The translations under genes and the position numbers were made by a program. A stretch of 42,203 nt of DNA from IMG/VR virus record IMGVR_UViG_3300005253_000060, positions 1 to 42,203 of that record; one strand, given 5' to 3'. Below the pieces are notes generated by a model. That model made no database searches and was not told the origin of the DNA. It saw only the letters and a list, made by a program, of their open reading frames with translations. This stretch comes from a virus. Shown piece after piece: positions 21,355 to 29,156 of the stretch (its first letter is position 1; the number at the start of each line of letters is the position of its first letter).

Positions 21355-21542
21355 CTAAGACCGACGACATCTCCTACCGCGCCAGGTCCGTCGCCCGCTT
21401 CATAGATCGCCTTAAGCCTGGTGATTACGTCATTCATTTGACGCTACCGCCACGGCACTATGCGGAGCCTTTCGAGATCAAAGCTGAGACAGCTGACTTG
21501 ACAGAGAAAAACGAGCATGCTATAAAGGCCAGCGAAAGTTAG
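21351..21542 (+). CDS. Hypothetical protein, 63 aa
   Basis: It starts at the ATG at 21351, overlapping the previous stop as ATGA. A soluble protein (SYRARSVARFIDRLKPGDYV) with an acidic, Glu/Lys-rich C-terminus. The last 45 nt also contain a near-perfect sigma-70 promoter, so coding and promoter sequence overlap. Function unknown. Confidence 0.55.
   Translation: MTKTDDISYRARSVARFIDRLKPGDYVIHLTLPPRHYAEPFEIKAETADLTEKNEHAIKASES
21498..21526 (+). promoter_or_regulatory. Strong sigma-70 promoter inside the head block
   Basis: TTGACA (21498-21503), a 17-nt spacer and TATAAA (21521-21526): a perfect -35, optimal spacing and a one-mismatch -10. It is the best promoter match I find in the genome. 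Transcription would start near 21533 and meet a strong terminator at 21588-21620. Confidence 0.75.
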
Positions 21543-21620
21543 TATCAAACCAATCTATCCGCCTCGTGGCGCGTGTACTTAGTCACTGGCCGGGAGCCCA
21601 TAGGCTCGCGGCCTTTTTTT
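21533..21620 (+). ncRNA. Predicted ~88-nt small RNA or attenuated leader
   Basis: Bounded by a near-consensus promoter and an intrinsic terminator. It is predicted to hold two hairpins: a tetraloop stem CGCC-TCGT-GGCG at 21561-21572 and the terminator stem. It contains no start codon with a ribosome-binding site. It may be a discrete small RNA, or the default short product of a promoter whose readthrough into the protease and capsid genes needs an antiterminator, like lambda pR'. Confidence 0.55.
21588..21620 (+). terminator. Strong intrinsic terminator before the protease gene
   Basis: GGCCG-G-GAGCC pairs with GGCTC-G-CGGCC around the loop CATA and is followed by seven T (21614-21620). It ends only 8 nt before the protease ATG, leaving no room for an ordinary ribosome-binding site. 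Confidence 0.9.
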
Positions 21621-21628
21621 ATGCCACT

Positions 21629-23005
21629 ATGAAAAACGACTTCTTTCTTGTCACCGAGCTGGAGACGGAGACACTCACCGAGGGCAAGACCTTTGACGGT
21701 CTTGTCGCTGGCGACTTCGTTGATATGCACGGTCGGCGGATCCTCGTCGAGGAAGACGAGCTCGAGGATTACGTAGCCAATACCCAGTCTGCAATCGAAG
21801 CGACCGAGTCTGAGAGTGGCGAGATCGTCGGGCTGCCGATCGACGTCTACGACCACGACAAGGAGGACGCCGCGGGTTGGATCGTCGGCGCCAGTCTATC
21901 GGACGGGGTCATCCGTCTGGATCCCAAATGGACAGCACTCGGGAAAGATCTGATCGAGGAAGGGATCAGGCGGTTCTTCAGCGCCACATTCAACACTGAC
22001 CAGCAGGTCATCCTCGGAGGCACGCTCACTAATTGGCCGGCCACCCGCGACGACGAGGGCCGGGTCATGCTCCGGCCGATCGAACTCTCGACGTCGATGT
22101 TCTCAGTCGAGCGCGAGCTGGCAGAGGAACCCGAGAGCACGGAAGACCGGCTCAGTCGCATGCAGGCTGACTTTCGCGATCAGTTTCCGTATTTCGACAA
22201 CCGGCCTTATATGTGGATCGAAGATACCTTCGATGAGGAAAGCTTCGTCATCGTCGACGAAGACGCCCGGCATTACCGAGTCGAGTTCTCGGAGAATGAC
22301 GACGGCAATTTTGATTTCATTGATCGGACCGAATGGGTGGAAGTCAAGCAGACCTGGATCGACGCGGCCAAGAAGGCCGCGCGTGACATCATCTTGGGCG
22401 GACTAAGCCGAAGGAAACACGATAAGCATGGAGGTAGGAATATGCCAAAAGACAAGCTGACACTGGACGACCTCAGCCCCGAGGAAAAGAACGAGCTGGC
22501 GCTCGGCGTGCTGGCGGAGCTCGGTGGCGAGAAGTACAACCCCGCTGACTTGGGTGCGCAAGTCGATCTAATGGTCGATCAGCGTGCCCGCAAGATCGTC
22601 GCCGAGGAAACCGCCAAGGCCGAGCGCGAGCGGGGCATTGCCGAATTCGCATCCCGCATCACCGGGGGCGACGAAAAGACCCCGGCCGGCCTGCCAGTCA
22701 ACAAGGAGCAGCTCGAGGCATTCCTCGGTTCGTTGGATAACGACCAGCGCGAAGCGGCCACCGCCATTTTCGATGAGATCGTGACCAAGGGCGGGCTGGT
22801 TGAGTTCACCGAGGACGGTCACAGCCGCAAGGAACGGGGCGGATCCCCACTGCCGGAAGAGATGGCGGAGCAGCTGCGGACCTACCTGGCCGAGAGCAAG
22901 GATGCCTCGGTGGCCGAGTTCTTCGAGGTCAACGAGGACATGCTCGGGCCGATGACGGACTACAACCTGAGCGAGTTCAAGGAAAAGGAAGGTTCCGATG
23001 GCTGA
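21629..23005 (+). CDS. Prohead protease-scaffold fusion, Mu gpI-like
   Basis: A 458-aa protein. Residues 1-170 resemble the Mu-type head maturation protease (GLPIDVYDHDKEDAAGWIVG, IEEGIRRFFSATF, ILGGTLTNWPATRD, MLRPIELSTSMF). Residues 272-458 are an acidic helical scaffold. The start at 21629 lacks a Shine-Dalgarno and follows the T-tract of a terminator by 8 nt; the frame stays open back to a GTG at 21566, which also lacks one. An internal start at 22442 should give free scaffold. Cleavage of scaffold and self during head maturation is inferred from the family. Confidence 0.8.
   Translation: MKNDFFLVTELETETLTEGKTFDGLVAGDFVDMHGRRILVEEDELEDYVANTQSAIEATESESGEIVGLPIDVYDHDKEDAAGWIVGASLSDGVIRLDPKWTALGKDLIEEGIRRFFSATFNTDQQVILGGTLTNWPATRDDEGRVMLRPIELSTSMFSVERELAEEPESTEDRLSRMQADFRDQFPYFDNRPYMWIEDTFDEESFVIVDEDARHYRVEFSENDDGNFDFIDRTEWVEVKQTWIDAAKKAARDIILGGLSRRKHDKHGGRNMPKDKLTLDDLSPEEKNELALGVLAELGGEKYNPADLGAQVDLMVDQRARKIVAEETAKAERERGIAEFASRITGGDEKTPAGLPVNKEQLEAFLGSLDNDQREAATAIFDEIVTKGGLVEFTEDGHSRKERGGSPLPEEMAEQLRTYLAESKDASVAEFFEVNEDMLGPMTDYNLSEFKEKEGSDG
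22442..23005 (+). CDS. Nested scaffold protein, in-frame internal start
   Basis: The ATG at 22442 lies in the frame of the protease gene and has a strong GGAGGT 6 nt upstream, far better than the full-length start. The 187-aa product begins MPKDKLTLDDLSPEEKNELA and is acidic and helical with Gly/Glu-rich stretches, as expected for scaffold. This is the lambda C/Nu3 and Mu I/Z arrangement: one frame makes a few protease fusions and many free scaffolds. Confidence 0.75.
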   Translation: MPKDKLTLDDLSPEEKNELALGVLAELGGEKYNPADLGAQVDLMVDQRARKIVAEETAKAERERGIAEFASRITGGDEKTPAGLPVNKEQLEAFLGSLDNDQREAATAIFDEIVTKGGLVEFTEDGHSRKERGGSPLPEEMAEQLRTYLAESKDASVAEFFEVNEDMLGPMTDYNLSEFKEKEGSDG

Positions 23006-23459
23006 CCTGACAGCTGATGCACCGCTCCGATTGTGGAGCGATAAGCGCACGTTCACGGAGAGGTGGGGCGTCGACTCGAGCGTGGCCCGGACGATCTATA
23101 AGGGCCAGCCGATGATCATCGATCTGACGGTTGACACCCTTTTTCTGGCGCAGTTCGTGGACGCGGTAGTCGTGGCTGCCACTGACATCTTTATCGGCGT
23201 AGCGGCTGAAGGGATGTCGGTAGCCTCCGGAGACACGGAGGGCGACGACGAATTAATAGTCTACGTAGACGGCACGATCCTCGGTTTCAAGTCGACAGTC
23301 TTCACCGACGCAGACGTCGGGGATACTGTCTACATGAGCGATTCGGCAGTCCTGAGCGCGACCGCGGCCGACAACCCGGAGCTAGGCTTACTTCATCGAG
23401 TGGTTGATGGGTACGCCTACGTGCAGCTCATCACGCCAAGTATCACAACCGCCGCCTAG
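22998..23459 (+). CDS. Probable capsid decoration protein, 153 aa
   Basis: A strand-rich protein with many Val/Thr/Asp and no cysteine. The second half (VYVDGTILGFKSTVF, DADVGDTVYMSDSAVLS, ELGLLHRVVDGYAYVQL) is typical of small beta-barrel cement proteins (DUF2190-like). It lies between scaffold and major capsid genes, the usual place for such a gene, and overlaps the scaffold by 8 nt with GGAAGG upstream. Confidence 0.65.
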   Translation: MADLTADAPLRLWSDKRTFTERWGVDSSVARTIYKGQPMIIDLTVDTLFLAQFVDAVVVAATDIFIGVAAEGMSVASGDTEGDDELIVYVDGTILGFKSTVFTDADVGDTVYMSDSAVLSATAADNPELGLLHRVVDGYAYVQLITPSITTAA

Positions 23460-23477
23460 AGCCAGGAGGGAGACACA

Positions 23478-24374
23478 ATGATTTCAGGTAACGTACCGAA
23501 ACACCTGGTCGTGGGCGCCCGCACGGGCTTCCTAAACGGATTGCGCCGCCGAGAGTACGAATGGCAGCGCATCGCAGCGACCTTCAACATGGGGGCGGTG
23601 AGTGAGCAGCTCGTCGACATCGGAGCCGCACCTATGCCCAAAGAGTCCAAGGGTGGCATGACCATCCAGGACTTCATCGAGCGGGAGATGACGCTAAAGC
23701 CGACCGATTGGGACATCACAGTCTGGATCTCGCATAACGCGGTGAAGGACGATCAGACCGGCGACCTGGACCGGAGAGTGAGAGCATCCGGTGAGAACTT
23801 CCAGAAGCACCTGAACGCCCGCGTGTTCACCGCACTCAACGCTGGCGACGGCACGACCTTCGGTTTGGCCTATGACGGACAGGACTTCTTCGACAGCGAT
23901 CATGTTGACGCGGGAGCGGATTACAGCACCGCCCAGGACAACGAGGGTGCGCTCGTGCTCGATCTCAATAACTTCGAGACGAGCCTTGTCGCAGCGCAAA
24001 AGTTCCGCGACGACCAGGGCCAATTCACGAGCTTCAACTATGACCTGATCGTGGTTTCGCCTGAGCTCCAGCGCGAGGCGGCTAATATCGCCGAGAACCC
24101 CCAGGATTATGCGACGGCGAATCGGGCAGTCAACCCATTCGCTTCCGGGCTGGACTTCATCGTAGCTCCGGAGATGGATGCAACGGCCTACATTTTGATT
24201 GCGTCAAACGAATCCCATAAGCCGATGATCGTGGGCATGAAAGAACAGCCGAACCTTCAGCACGCCTGGTTCGATCCGGACCAGCCGGAGGGCGGATACT
24301 TCTTCTTCAAGTTCTATGCTCGCTACGAAGTGGTATACGGCGACTGGAGACTGGCTTACCAGGGAAACACTTAG
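23478..24374 (+). CDS. Major capsid protein, Mu gpT-like
   Basis: A 298-aa protein of the Mu gpT type: FIEREMTLKPTDWDITVWIS, the central FGLAYDGQDFFDSDHVD (matching the GxxFF…H motif of the family), FRDDQGQF…LIVVSPELQREA, and a C-terminal FKFYARYEVVYGDWRLAY. It should form the T-number lattice with an HK97-type fold. AGGAGG precedes the ATG. It is placed directly after scaffold and decoration genes. Confidence 0.88.
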   Translation: MISGNVPKHLVVGARTGFLNGLRRREYEWQRIAATFNMGAVSEQLVDIGAAPMPKESKGGMTIQDFIEREMTLKPTDWDITVWISHNAVKDDQTGDLDRRVRASGENFQKHLNARVFTALNAGDGTTFGLAYDGQDFFDSDHVDAGADYSTAQDNEGALVLDLNNFETSLVAAQKFRDDQGQFTSFNYDLIVVSPELQREAANIAENPQDYATANRAVNPFASGLDFIVAPEMDATAYILIASNESHKPMIVGMKEQPNLQHAWFDPDQPEGGYFFFKFYARYEVVYGDWRLAYQGNT

Positions 24375-24380
24375 GGTTGA

Positions 24381-24893
24381 TTGGAGATCCGAGCTTACTC
24401 AACTAGAGCGTGGCGGATTTCGACCTGGCGCACGACAGGCGCATGGCCGATCACGTCCCCGCCACGCTCACCGATCGATCACCCGCTAAACGATCTGCTA
24501 GATGCGGACGTGATCTACATCAGACTGCACGGGTTGGGCGACCAGCCCTACCTATACGGCGATCCGGGTCTTCCAACGGCCCTCTCAGCCAGGCAGATCC
24601 GAGAGACCGGGCTGACTGGTCAGGTGATTTTCCTGGAGGGGTGTTTCGGAGCTCAGATCGCCGATGCGTTTCTGGAGGCGGGAGCTACAACAGTGGTCGG
24701 GAATAGCGGCATCACTTGGGGCCGGCGCTTTTTCTTAGGGCCAGCGCAGGTGGTCGGCAAGACCTGGCTGAAAGCTTTCGAGGCGGGCCTTTCCCCGAGG
24801 AAGGCACTCGATGCCGCCCTAGCCGAGGTCCGCAAGAAGTGGGGCTCGCGCTTCGAGGTCGGGTGGCGAATTCAGATAAGGAGTGAAGCATGA
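24381..24893 (+). CDS. CHAT-type caspase-like peptidase, 170 aa
   Basis: Residues 43-155 match the CHAT (caspase-like) fold: DVIYIRLHGLGD with His50-Gly51, QVIFLEGCFG with Cys88, then AFLEAGATTVVGNS (97-109), a helix-rich FFLGPAQVVGKTWLKAFEAG and SPRKALDAALAEV. His50 and Cys88 are the expected catalytic dyad. There is no TPR or sensor domain, only about 40 N-terminal residues. The start is the TTG at 24381. Its end overlaps the lipoprotein gene by 4 nt. A CHAT peptidase between the capsid and connector genes is not a standard head component. Confidence 0.7.
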   Translation: MEIRAYSTRAWRISTWRTTGAWPITSPPRSPIDHPLNDLLDADVIYIRLHGLGDQPYLYGDPGLPTALSARQIRETGLTGQVIFLEGCFGAQIADAFLEAGATTVVGNSGITWGRRFFLGPAQVVGKTWLKAFEAGLSPRKALDAALAEVRKKWGSRFEVGWRIQIRSEA

Positions 24894-25945
24894 CTAAGCG
24901 ATTAAATCTGGCGATTATCCTCTCGATGATCCTTGTCTTCGCATTGGGTGGTTGTCAATTGCTCGATCCGCTGCAGGCGCAAGGCGTCACGAACCTCGAC
25001 CAGTTGGTCTTGGGCGGGGTGGCGGCAGCCGATGCGGGCGTCACCACCGAGACTTTCGAGGTCGCCATCAGCTCTCCGGTCGACACGACAGGCACCAACA
25101 TACACGACGCGGTGACCATCGACATCGCGGTGGGCAACTCGACCGGCGGGACCAATAGCATAGTGGGCCTGCAGGTAGACGCCATCACCGATGACGCGCA
25201 AGTGGTGACGACCGCCATACAGGTGGGTGACGAATGGAATTACGCGCTAGATGTTTCGGCTCCCATCGTCTCGACAGCTTCGACCTGGTATGACGACTTC
25301 CTCGGTGACACTGCACCTGCCGAACTATTTGAGATTTCCGGTTCTGACGCGCAAGCCGTACAGGCACTTGTGTCGGAGCAATATGGGGTCTATCAGCTTA
25401 CCTCCTCGGATGCCGGAACTGGCTGTGCAGCCGATTGTGAGGCTTTCAACCTGGGACTCGAATGGCAGGCCGATCAGGGTTCACTAGTTTTTGAGACAAG
25501 GCTGCACCTTGACGGCGACATTCTGACGGCCGGGATCTGCGCTGGCTTCTCCGATGACGAATCCACAGTAGAGATGCCTTTCGGGATCTCCGGCACAACC
25601 ATCACATCTACCGTCGTTGATGGGGTGATGTTCTGCTTCGATACGGATGCGACCACAGACGAATGGTACTTCTTGGGAGTGGACACCAATACCGATGCGA
25701 CCGGCAATGCAATCACGGGAACGGCGCCGGCAGCGGACACCTATCAGGTGTTACGGATCGAAGTCGATTCGGCCGGAGCAGTGTGCCGCGGGTACATCGA
25801 CGGAACGCTGGTGATCACTCTGACGGCCAACTGCGTGACTAATACCGTTGCGCTGGCACCCGGTATATGGGTTGACAGCGCGTCCAACGCCGCCAGTCAT
25901 GTGTTCGACGTCGACTACCTATACGTAAGCGCCGACCGCGATTGA
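24890..25945 (+). CDS. Lipoprotein with LamG-like domain, partner of the CHAT peptidase gene
   Basis: A 351-aa protein starting with a lipoprotein signal: MTKRLNLAII, a hydrophobic core and lipobox LGGC, giving lipidated Cys22. Residues 30-125 are Thr/Val/Asp-rich repeats; 135-351 look like a concanavalin/LamG jelly roll (FETRLHLDGDILTAGICAGF, YQVLRIEVDSAGAVCRGYID, a final VFDVDYLYVS). Export to the cell surface is expected, so it is either a prophage surface protein or, if unprocessed, a virion fibre. It is translationally coupled to the CHAT gene and followed by a terminator. Confidence 0.65.
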   Translation: MTKRLNLAIILSMILVFALGGCQLLDPLQAQGVTNLDQLVLGGVAAADAGVTTETFEVAISSPVDTTGTNIHDAVTIDIAVGNSTGGTNSIVGLQVDAITDDAQVVTTAIQVGDEWNYALDVSAPIVSTASTWYDDFLGDTAPAELFEISGSDAQAVQALVSEQYGVYQLTSSDAGTGCAADCEAFNLGLEWQADQGSLVFETRLHLDGDILTAGICAGFSDDESTVEMPFGISGTTITSTVVDGVMFCFDTDATTDEWYFLGVDTNTDATGNAITGTAPAADTYQVLRIEVDSAGAVCRGYIDGTLVITLTANCVTNTVALAPGIWVDSASNAASHVFDVDYLYVSADRD

Positions 25946-25985
25946 TGGTGACTTAGCACGTAGGGGAAAGGTCAATCCAAGCTTG

Positions 25986-26027
25986 AATGCGGGGCGGAGC
26001 CCTAGACCCCGCCCCGCATTGATTTTT
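25986..26027 (+). terminator. Intrinsic terminator after the CHAT-lipoprotein pair
   Basis: A perfect 12-bp stem (AATGCGGGGCGG paired with CCGCCCCGCATT) around an 11-nt loop, then GA and five T. It ends the transcript carrying the peptidase and lipoprotein genes. The next gene begins 12 nt later with its own AGGAGG. Confidence 0.9.
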
Positions 26028-26038
26028 AGGAGGTTCAC

Positions 26039-26242
26039 ATGAAGGCAAGAGTCAAGTCCGACCACCGCTGGAATGACGTCCGATGCCAGGCCGTCGAATA
26101 CATCAAGAGCGAATGGAGACCCGTTCCCGAGGGCGACGAGGCGGTCGTCAGGGTCAATCCAGGCCTCGAGATCAAGGCTGCTAAAAAGAAGGCCGCGAAG
26201 AGGAAGGCCGCGCCCAAGAAGAAGGTGGCGGCTAGCGCTTGA
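26039..26242 (+). CDS. Small Lys/Ala-rich protein, 67 aa
   Basis: AGGAGG stands 5 nt before the ATG at 26039. The first 45 residues are a small strand-rich unit; the last 20 are a Lys/Ala tail (AAKKKAAKRKAAPKKK) like histone or DNA-binding tails. It lies ahead of the connector genes and overlaps the next gene by 4 nt. It may bind packaged DNA or the head-tail junction (inference). Confidence 0.55.
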   Translation: MKARVKSDHRWNDVRCQAVEYIKSEWRPVPEGDEAVVRVNPGLEIKAAKKKAAKRKAAPKKKVAASA

Positions 26243-26742
26243 GCATCCTCGATAACAGCTACGGCTCGCCCGACGATGTGGCCGCGCTGGTCCCGCGCTA
26301 CACAGCCAGCGGCGTCTTCGACGGAACCACTCGGCCCACGCTCGAGCAGCTCGAGCGTTACATCGACCGCATCTCCGGCATCACGAACGTCTATTTGGCC
26401 GAGAAGGGCTTTACGGTCCCGGTCACGCAGACCGACGCCAAGCTGGCGCTCGACGAGCTTGTCAACCAGGCCGTGGTCGAGCTGTGCCACGTTACGAACA
26501 GTGCCGGCCGGTTCTTCACCGACCGTCGGTTGAAAAGGCAGAGCCCGCTGCGGGTGATCCGCGAGGAGATCGCAGCCTGGATTGAGCTGCACGACACTGG
26601 GCTGGAAAACCTGGGTGTGACCCGAGGCACTAGCCTGGCCGGGCAGATCGCCTACCGCGATTCGGACGAGAGCGGGGACGCGACCGCTCCCATCTTCCAA
26701 CGGGAGGCCTTCGGGAACGATTTCACAGACTGGGACACCTAG
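26239..26742 (+). CDS. Head-tail connector protein, 167 aa
   Basis: A helical protein with the pattern of phage adaptor proteins: DDVAALVPRYTASG near the start, a central helix pair (TLEQLERYIDRISGITNVYL, LALDELVNQAVVELCH) and a helical C-terminus. TTG start in a TTGA overlap. Position after the capsid module and before the gp10/tail-terminator genes supports an adaptor role. Confidence 0.7.
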   Translation: MSILDNSYGSPDDVAALVPRYTASGVFDGTTRPTLEQLERYIDRISGITNVYLAEKGFTVPVTQTDAKLALDELVNQAVVELCHVTNSAGRFFTDRRLKRQSPLRVIREEIAAWIELHDTGLENLGVTRGTSLAGQIAYRDSDESGDATAPIFQREAFGNDFTDWDT

Positions 26743-27168
26743 ATGACCCAACTCACGTTCAAGGTCAAGGGGGCGAAGGTAGTGCGCTCCGGGCTGCAGG
26801 ACCTGGCGGCCGACATCCCGAGGATAGGGCGACGGCAGATCCGGATTACGATGGACCGCATCGTGCGGGTGATGAAGGTCTATCCGCCCGAGCCACCGGG
26901 ATCCACCTACGAGCGGACATTCAAGCTCAAGCGTGGATGGAAGGTAAAGCCGATCGGGGCCGACGGCTATCGAATTGAAAACCGAGCGAGCTTCCGGGGC
27001 AGGCGTTACTCAAAGTATGTCGTGGGGTTGGGGAGTGGTCTAGGCCAGGCTTGGATGCACGTCGGCCGCTGGAAGCTATTTAGGAACGTGGTCGATTCCG
27101 AGGGCGCCAGGCTGCCGCGAGACATCGCCAGGCACATCCGGATCGCAGCCCGGAAGAAGGGCCTTTGA
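26743..27168 (+). CDS. Neck / HK97 gp10-like protein, 141 aa
   Basis: A basic protein with a segment VYPPEPPGSTYERTFKLKRG (about 46-65) that recurs in phage neck and head-closure proteins of this position, followed by IENRASFRGRRYSKYVVG. It lies between adaptor and tail-terminator genes. Confidence 0.65.
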   Translation: MTQLTFKVKGAKVVRSGLQDLAADIPRIGRRQIRITMDRIVRVMKVYPPEPPGSTYERTFKLKRGWKVKPIGADGYRIENRASFRGRRYSKYVVGLGSGLGQAWMHVGRWKLFRNVVDSEGARLPRDIARHIRIAARKKGL

Positions 27169-27632
27169 GCTATTCGAGCGTTGAGGCGGCGGTCCTGACG
27201 CTGCTACAGGCGCTCACCGGGACGTTCGCCGCGACCACCGACGTGAGCCGGGGCGATTACCGAATACTCGACTCGGGGGCTGACGCGGTAGCAGTCCTGG
27301 TCCCCGGCGCCTTCGAGCAGGACGGAATCGCCGAGGGAGGCGCTCGGAAATCGGTCCGGGATTGGAACGTACTTATTGATCTCTTCAGGAAATATCTGGA
27401 CGAAGGCACGACCTGGACCAACTTTGAGACTGATCGGGATGCGGTCATAGCCGAGCTCGAGAAGTATCCGACCTTGAACGGTGAGGCCGGAATCGTGAGA
27501 GGAATTATCTCGGCCGATGCCGATGCTGGCGAGGTATTTGACGAGGATGATAACGGCCCGTTTTTCGTATGGCAGCGGCTGAGGATCAAGATCACGGAAC
27601 GGGCCGACCTGTCAGGAGGCGAGTTCACATGA
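27165..27632 (+). CDS. Tail terminator-like protein, 155 aa
   Basis: It begins VEAAVLTLLQALTGTF, then has alternating strands (RDWNVLIDLFRKYLD) and helices (FETDRDAVIAELEKYPTLNG), the alpha-beta pattern of tail terminators (lambda gpU-like). TTG start overlapping the previous stop. Next to the tail tube gene. Confidence 0.65.
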   Translation: MSYSSVEAAVLTLLQALTGTFAATTDVSRGDYRILDSGADAVAVLVPGAFEQDGIAEGGARKSVRDWNVLIDLFRKYLDEGTTWTNFETDRDAVIAELEKYPTLNGEAGIVRGIISADADAGEVFDEDDNGPFFVWQRLRIKITERADLSGGEFT

Positions 27633-27811
27633 GCAAGCTCAAGTACACCGGCGGCGGATACAAGGGCGCTCTGCCCGGAATCCCAGGCCGGGATCTCAGC
27701 GCGGAGGAAGTCGAGAAATACGGCGGTGAGCAGGCCCTGCTCGAGAGCGGGCTCTATGAGAAGGCCAGCGGATCCGCAAAGTCGAAAACTAAAAATAAGG
27801 AGAGTGGGTAA
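27629..27811 (+). CDS. Small protein before the tail tube gene, 60 aa
   Basis: A Gly/Lys-rich, mostly disordered protein (MSKLKYTGGGYKGALPGIPG…), with GKxG-type turns and a Lys/Ser tail. It overlaps both neighbours by a few nt. Similar short GGxxxGxPxRDL proteins accompany tail genes in other siphoviruses. Function unknown. Confidence 0.55.
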   Translation: MSKLKYTGGGYKGALPGIPGRDLSAEEVEKYGGEQALLESGLYEKASGSAKSKTKNKESG

Positions 27812-28815
27812 TGGCAGGAGTAAGAGCGCTCAGGAAGATCCAGCTCGGCCAGGAGTCAGTCGCGGGAACCGCTGTGGCCGCTACCGCCATCTGGCGGGGC
27901 ATCGGCACGATCGACGATGCGCGGGAGCAGGTGTTCCCCGAGGAGCACGTTGGCTATGTGGCGCCGCTCGACCGCAGCTACGTTCCGAAGCTCGAAGGGG
28001 CGCTGCCGATGGATCCAACCCCGGCGACCTTCGAGCAGCTACCCTACATTCTCACCGCCGGCGTCAAGGACGTCACCACCGGCGCGGCGGATGGCGCGGG
28101 CACCGACAAGATCTACGCCTACACCTTCGCCACCACCGCCAAGCAAACACCGCAGACCTTCACGCTCGAAGGCGGCGACGATCTAGGGGCAGAGGAATTA
28201 AATTTCTGCTTCGTGACTGATTTCCAGCTGGCGGGGGTCTCATTCGAGGCCTGGATGATGTCTGCGAATTGGATGGGCCGCGAGGTCACGCCGAGCACCT
28301 TCACCGGCGCCCTGGCTCTGGTGGTGGTCGAGGAGATCCTATTCTCCAAGACCAAGCTCTACATCGACGCCATCGGCGGCTCGCTCGGAGGAACGCAGAT
28401 CACCGGTACGCTGCTGGCCGCCACGCTCAACGTTGACACCGGGCAACGACCGATCCCGGTCGGCGACGGCAACCTGTTCTACTCGGCGTTCGACCAGAAG
28501 CTGTCACCGGAGATCACCCTCGAGATCACGCTCGAGCACGACGCCAATGCGATCGCCGAGCTCGTGAATTTCCGGGCCGAGACGCCGCAGCTGCTACGAC
28601 TTGAGTGCGAGGGATCTGCCGCAGCTACTCCCGGTACAACCTATTCGAACCTGACCCTGCTGATTGACCTGGCCGGGAAATGGGAGAGCTTCGAAAAGAT
28701 TGGCGAGCAGGACGGCAACGACATCCGCGTCGGGACCTTCCGGGCCGGATACGATCTGACGGCCGCCAGCTTCGCCGAGATCACGGTCGTGAACGAACTG
28801 ACGACGCTGCCATGA
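27811..28815 (+). CDS. Major tail tube protein, 334 aa
   Basis: A strand-rich protein starting RALRKIQLGQESVAGTAVAA, with PLDRSYVPKLEGALPMDP, and duplicated beta units (VSFEAWMMSANWMG, LSPEITLEITLEHDANA), typical of siphovirus tube proteins that contain one or two tube domains. It precedes the tail assembly chaperones and tape measure, its usual place. Confidence 0.75.
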   Translation: MAGVRALRKIQLGQESVAGTAVAATAIWRGIGTIDDAREQVFPEEHVGYVAPLDRSYVPKLEGALPMDPTPATFEQLPYILTAGVKDVTTGAADGAGTDKIYAYTFATTAKQTPQTFTLEGGDDLGAEELNFCFVTDFQLAGVSFEAWMMSANWMGREVTPSTFTGALALVVVEEILFSKTKLYIDAIGGSLGGTQITGTLLAATLNVDTGQRPIPVGDGNLFYSAFDQKLSPEITLEITLEHDANAIAELVNFRAETPQLLRLECEGSAAATPGTTYSNLTLLIDLAGKWESFEKIGEQDGNDIRVGTFRAGYDLTAASFAEITVVNELTTLP

Positions 28816-29156
28816 CAGAGCCACAGAAGATGACGGAGACCAGGCCCCAGCTGCCGAGCTTCGCGATGCTCGACATTACGCTGGATGTCACGACCGAGCG
28901 GGTCGACTCATTGGAGATCGACATGCTGATCCTGGCCCAGGAGGGCGATATGCGGGGCATGCGCGACACGATCGCTCATTTCGTAGTGGACAAGAAGGGC
29001 GTGTATGTCGAGCCCGAGATCGCCCAGAGGATGGTTGGCAAGATGACCATCGGCCAGCTCAAGGTCGAGAGCGCCAACCTGGTTGGCTATCTGCGCGACG
29101 ACGCTGCCCCAAAAGAGACCGAGAAGGACTCAGGCTCGCTCTCTCCCACGGACTGA
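28812..29156 (+). CDS. Tail assembly chaperone, G-type product
   Basis: A 114-aa protein (SFAMLDITLDVTTERVDSLE, then helices, ending SGSLSPTD). The start at 28812 overlaps the tube stop as ATGA. Like lambda gpG it is read alone most of the time; a slippery C CCA AAA at 29108-29114 allows a -1 shift into a longer product. Confidence 0.75.
   Translation: MTEPQKMTETRPQLPSFAMLDITLDVTTERVDSLEIDMLILAQEGDMRGMRDTIAHFVVDKKGVYVEPEIAQRMVGKMTIGQLKVESANLVGYLRDDAAPKETEKDSGSLSPTD

Noticed and set aside
25872-26027. A third promoter-leader-terminator unit
   Set aside because: TTGACA occurs at 25872-25877 ahead of the terminator at 25986, but there is no acceptable -10 at 16-18 nt and no tetraloop hairpin.
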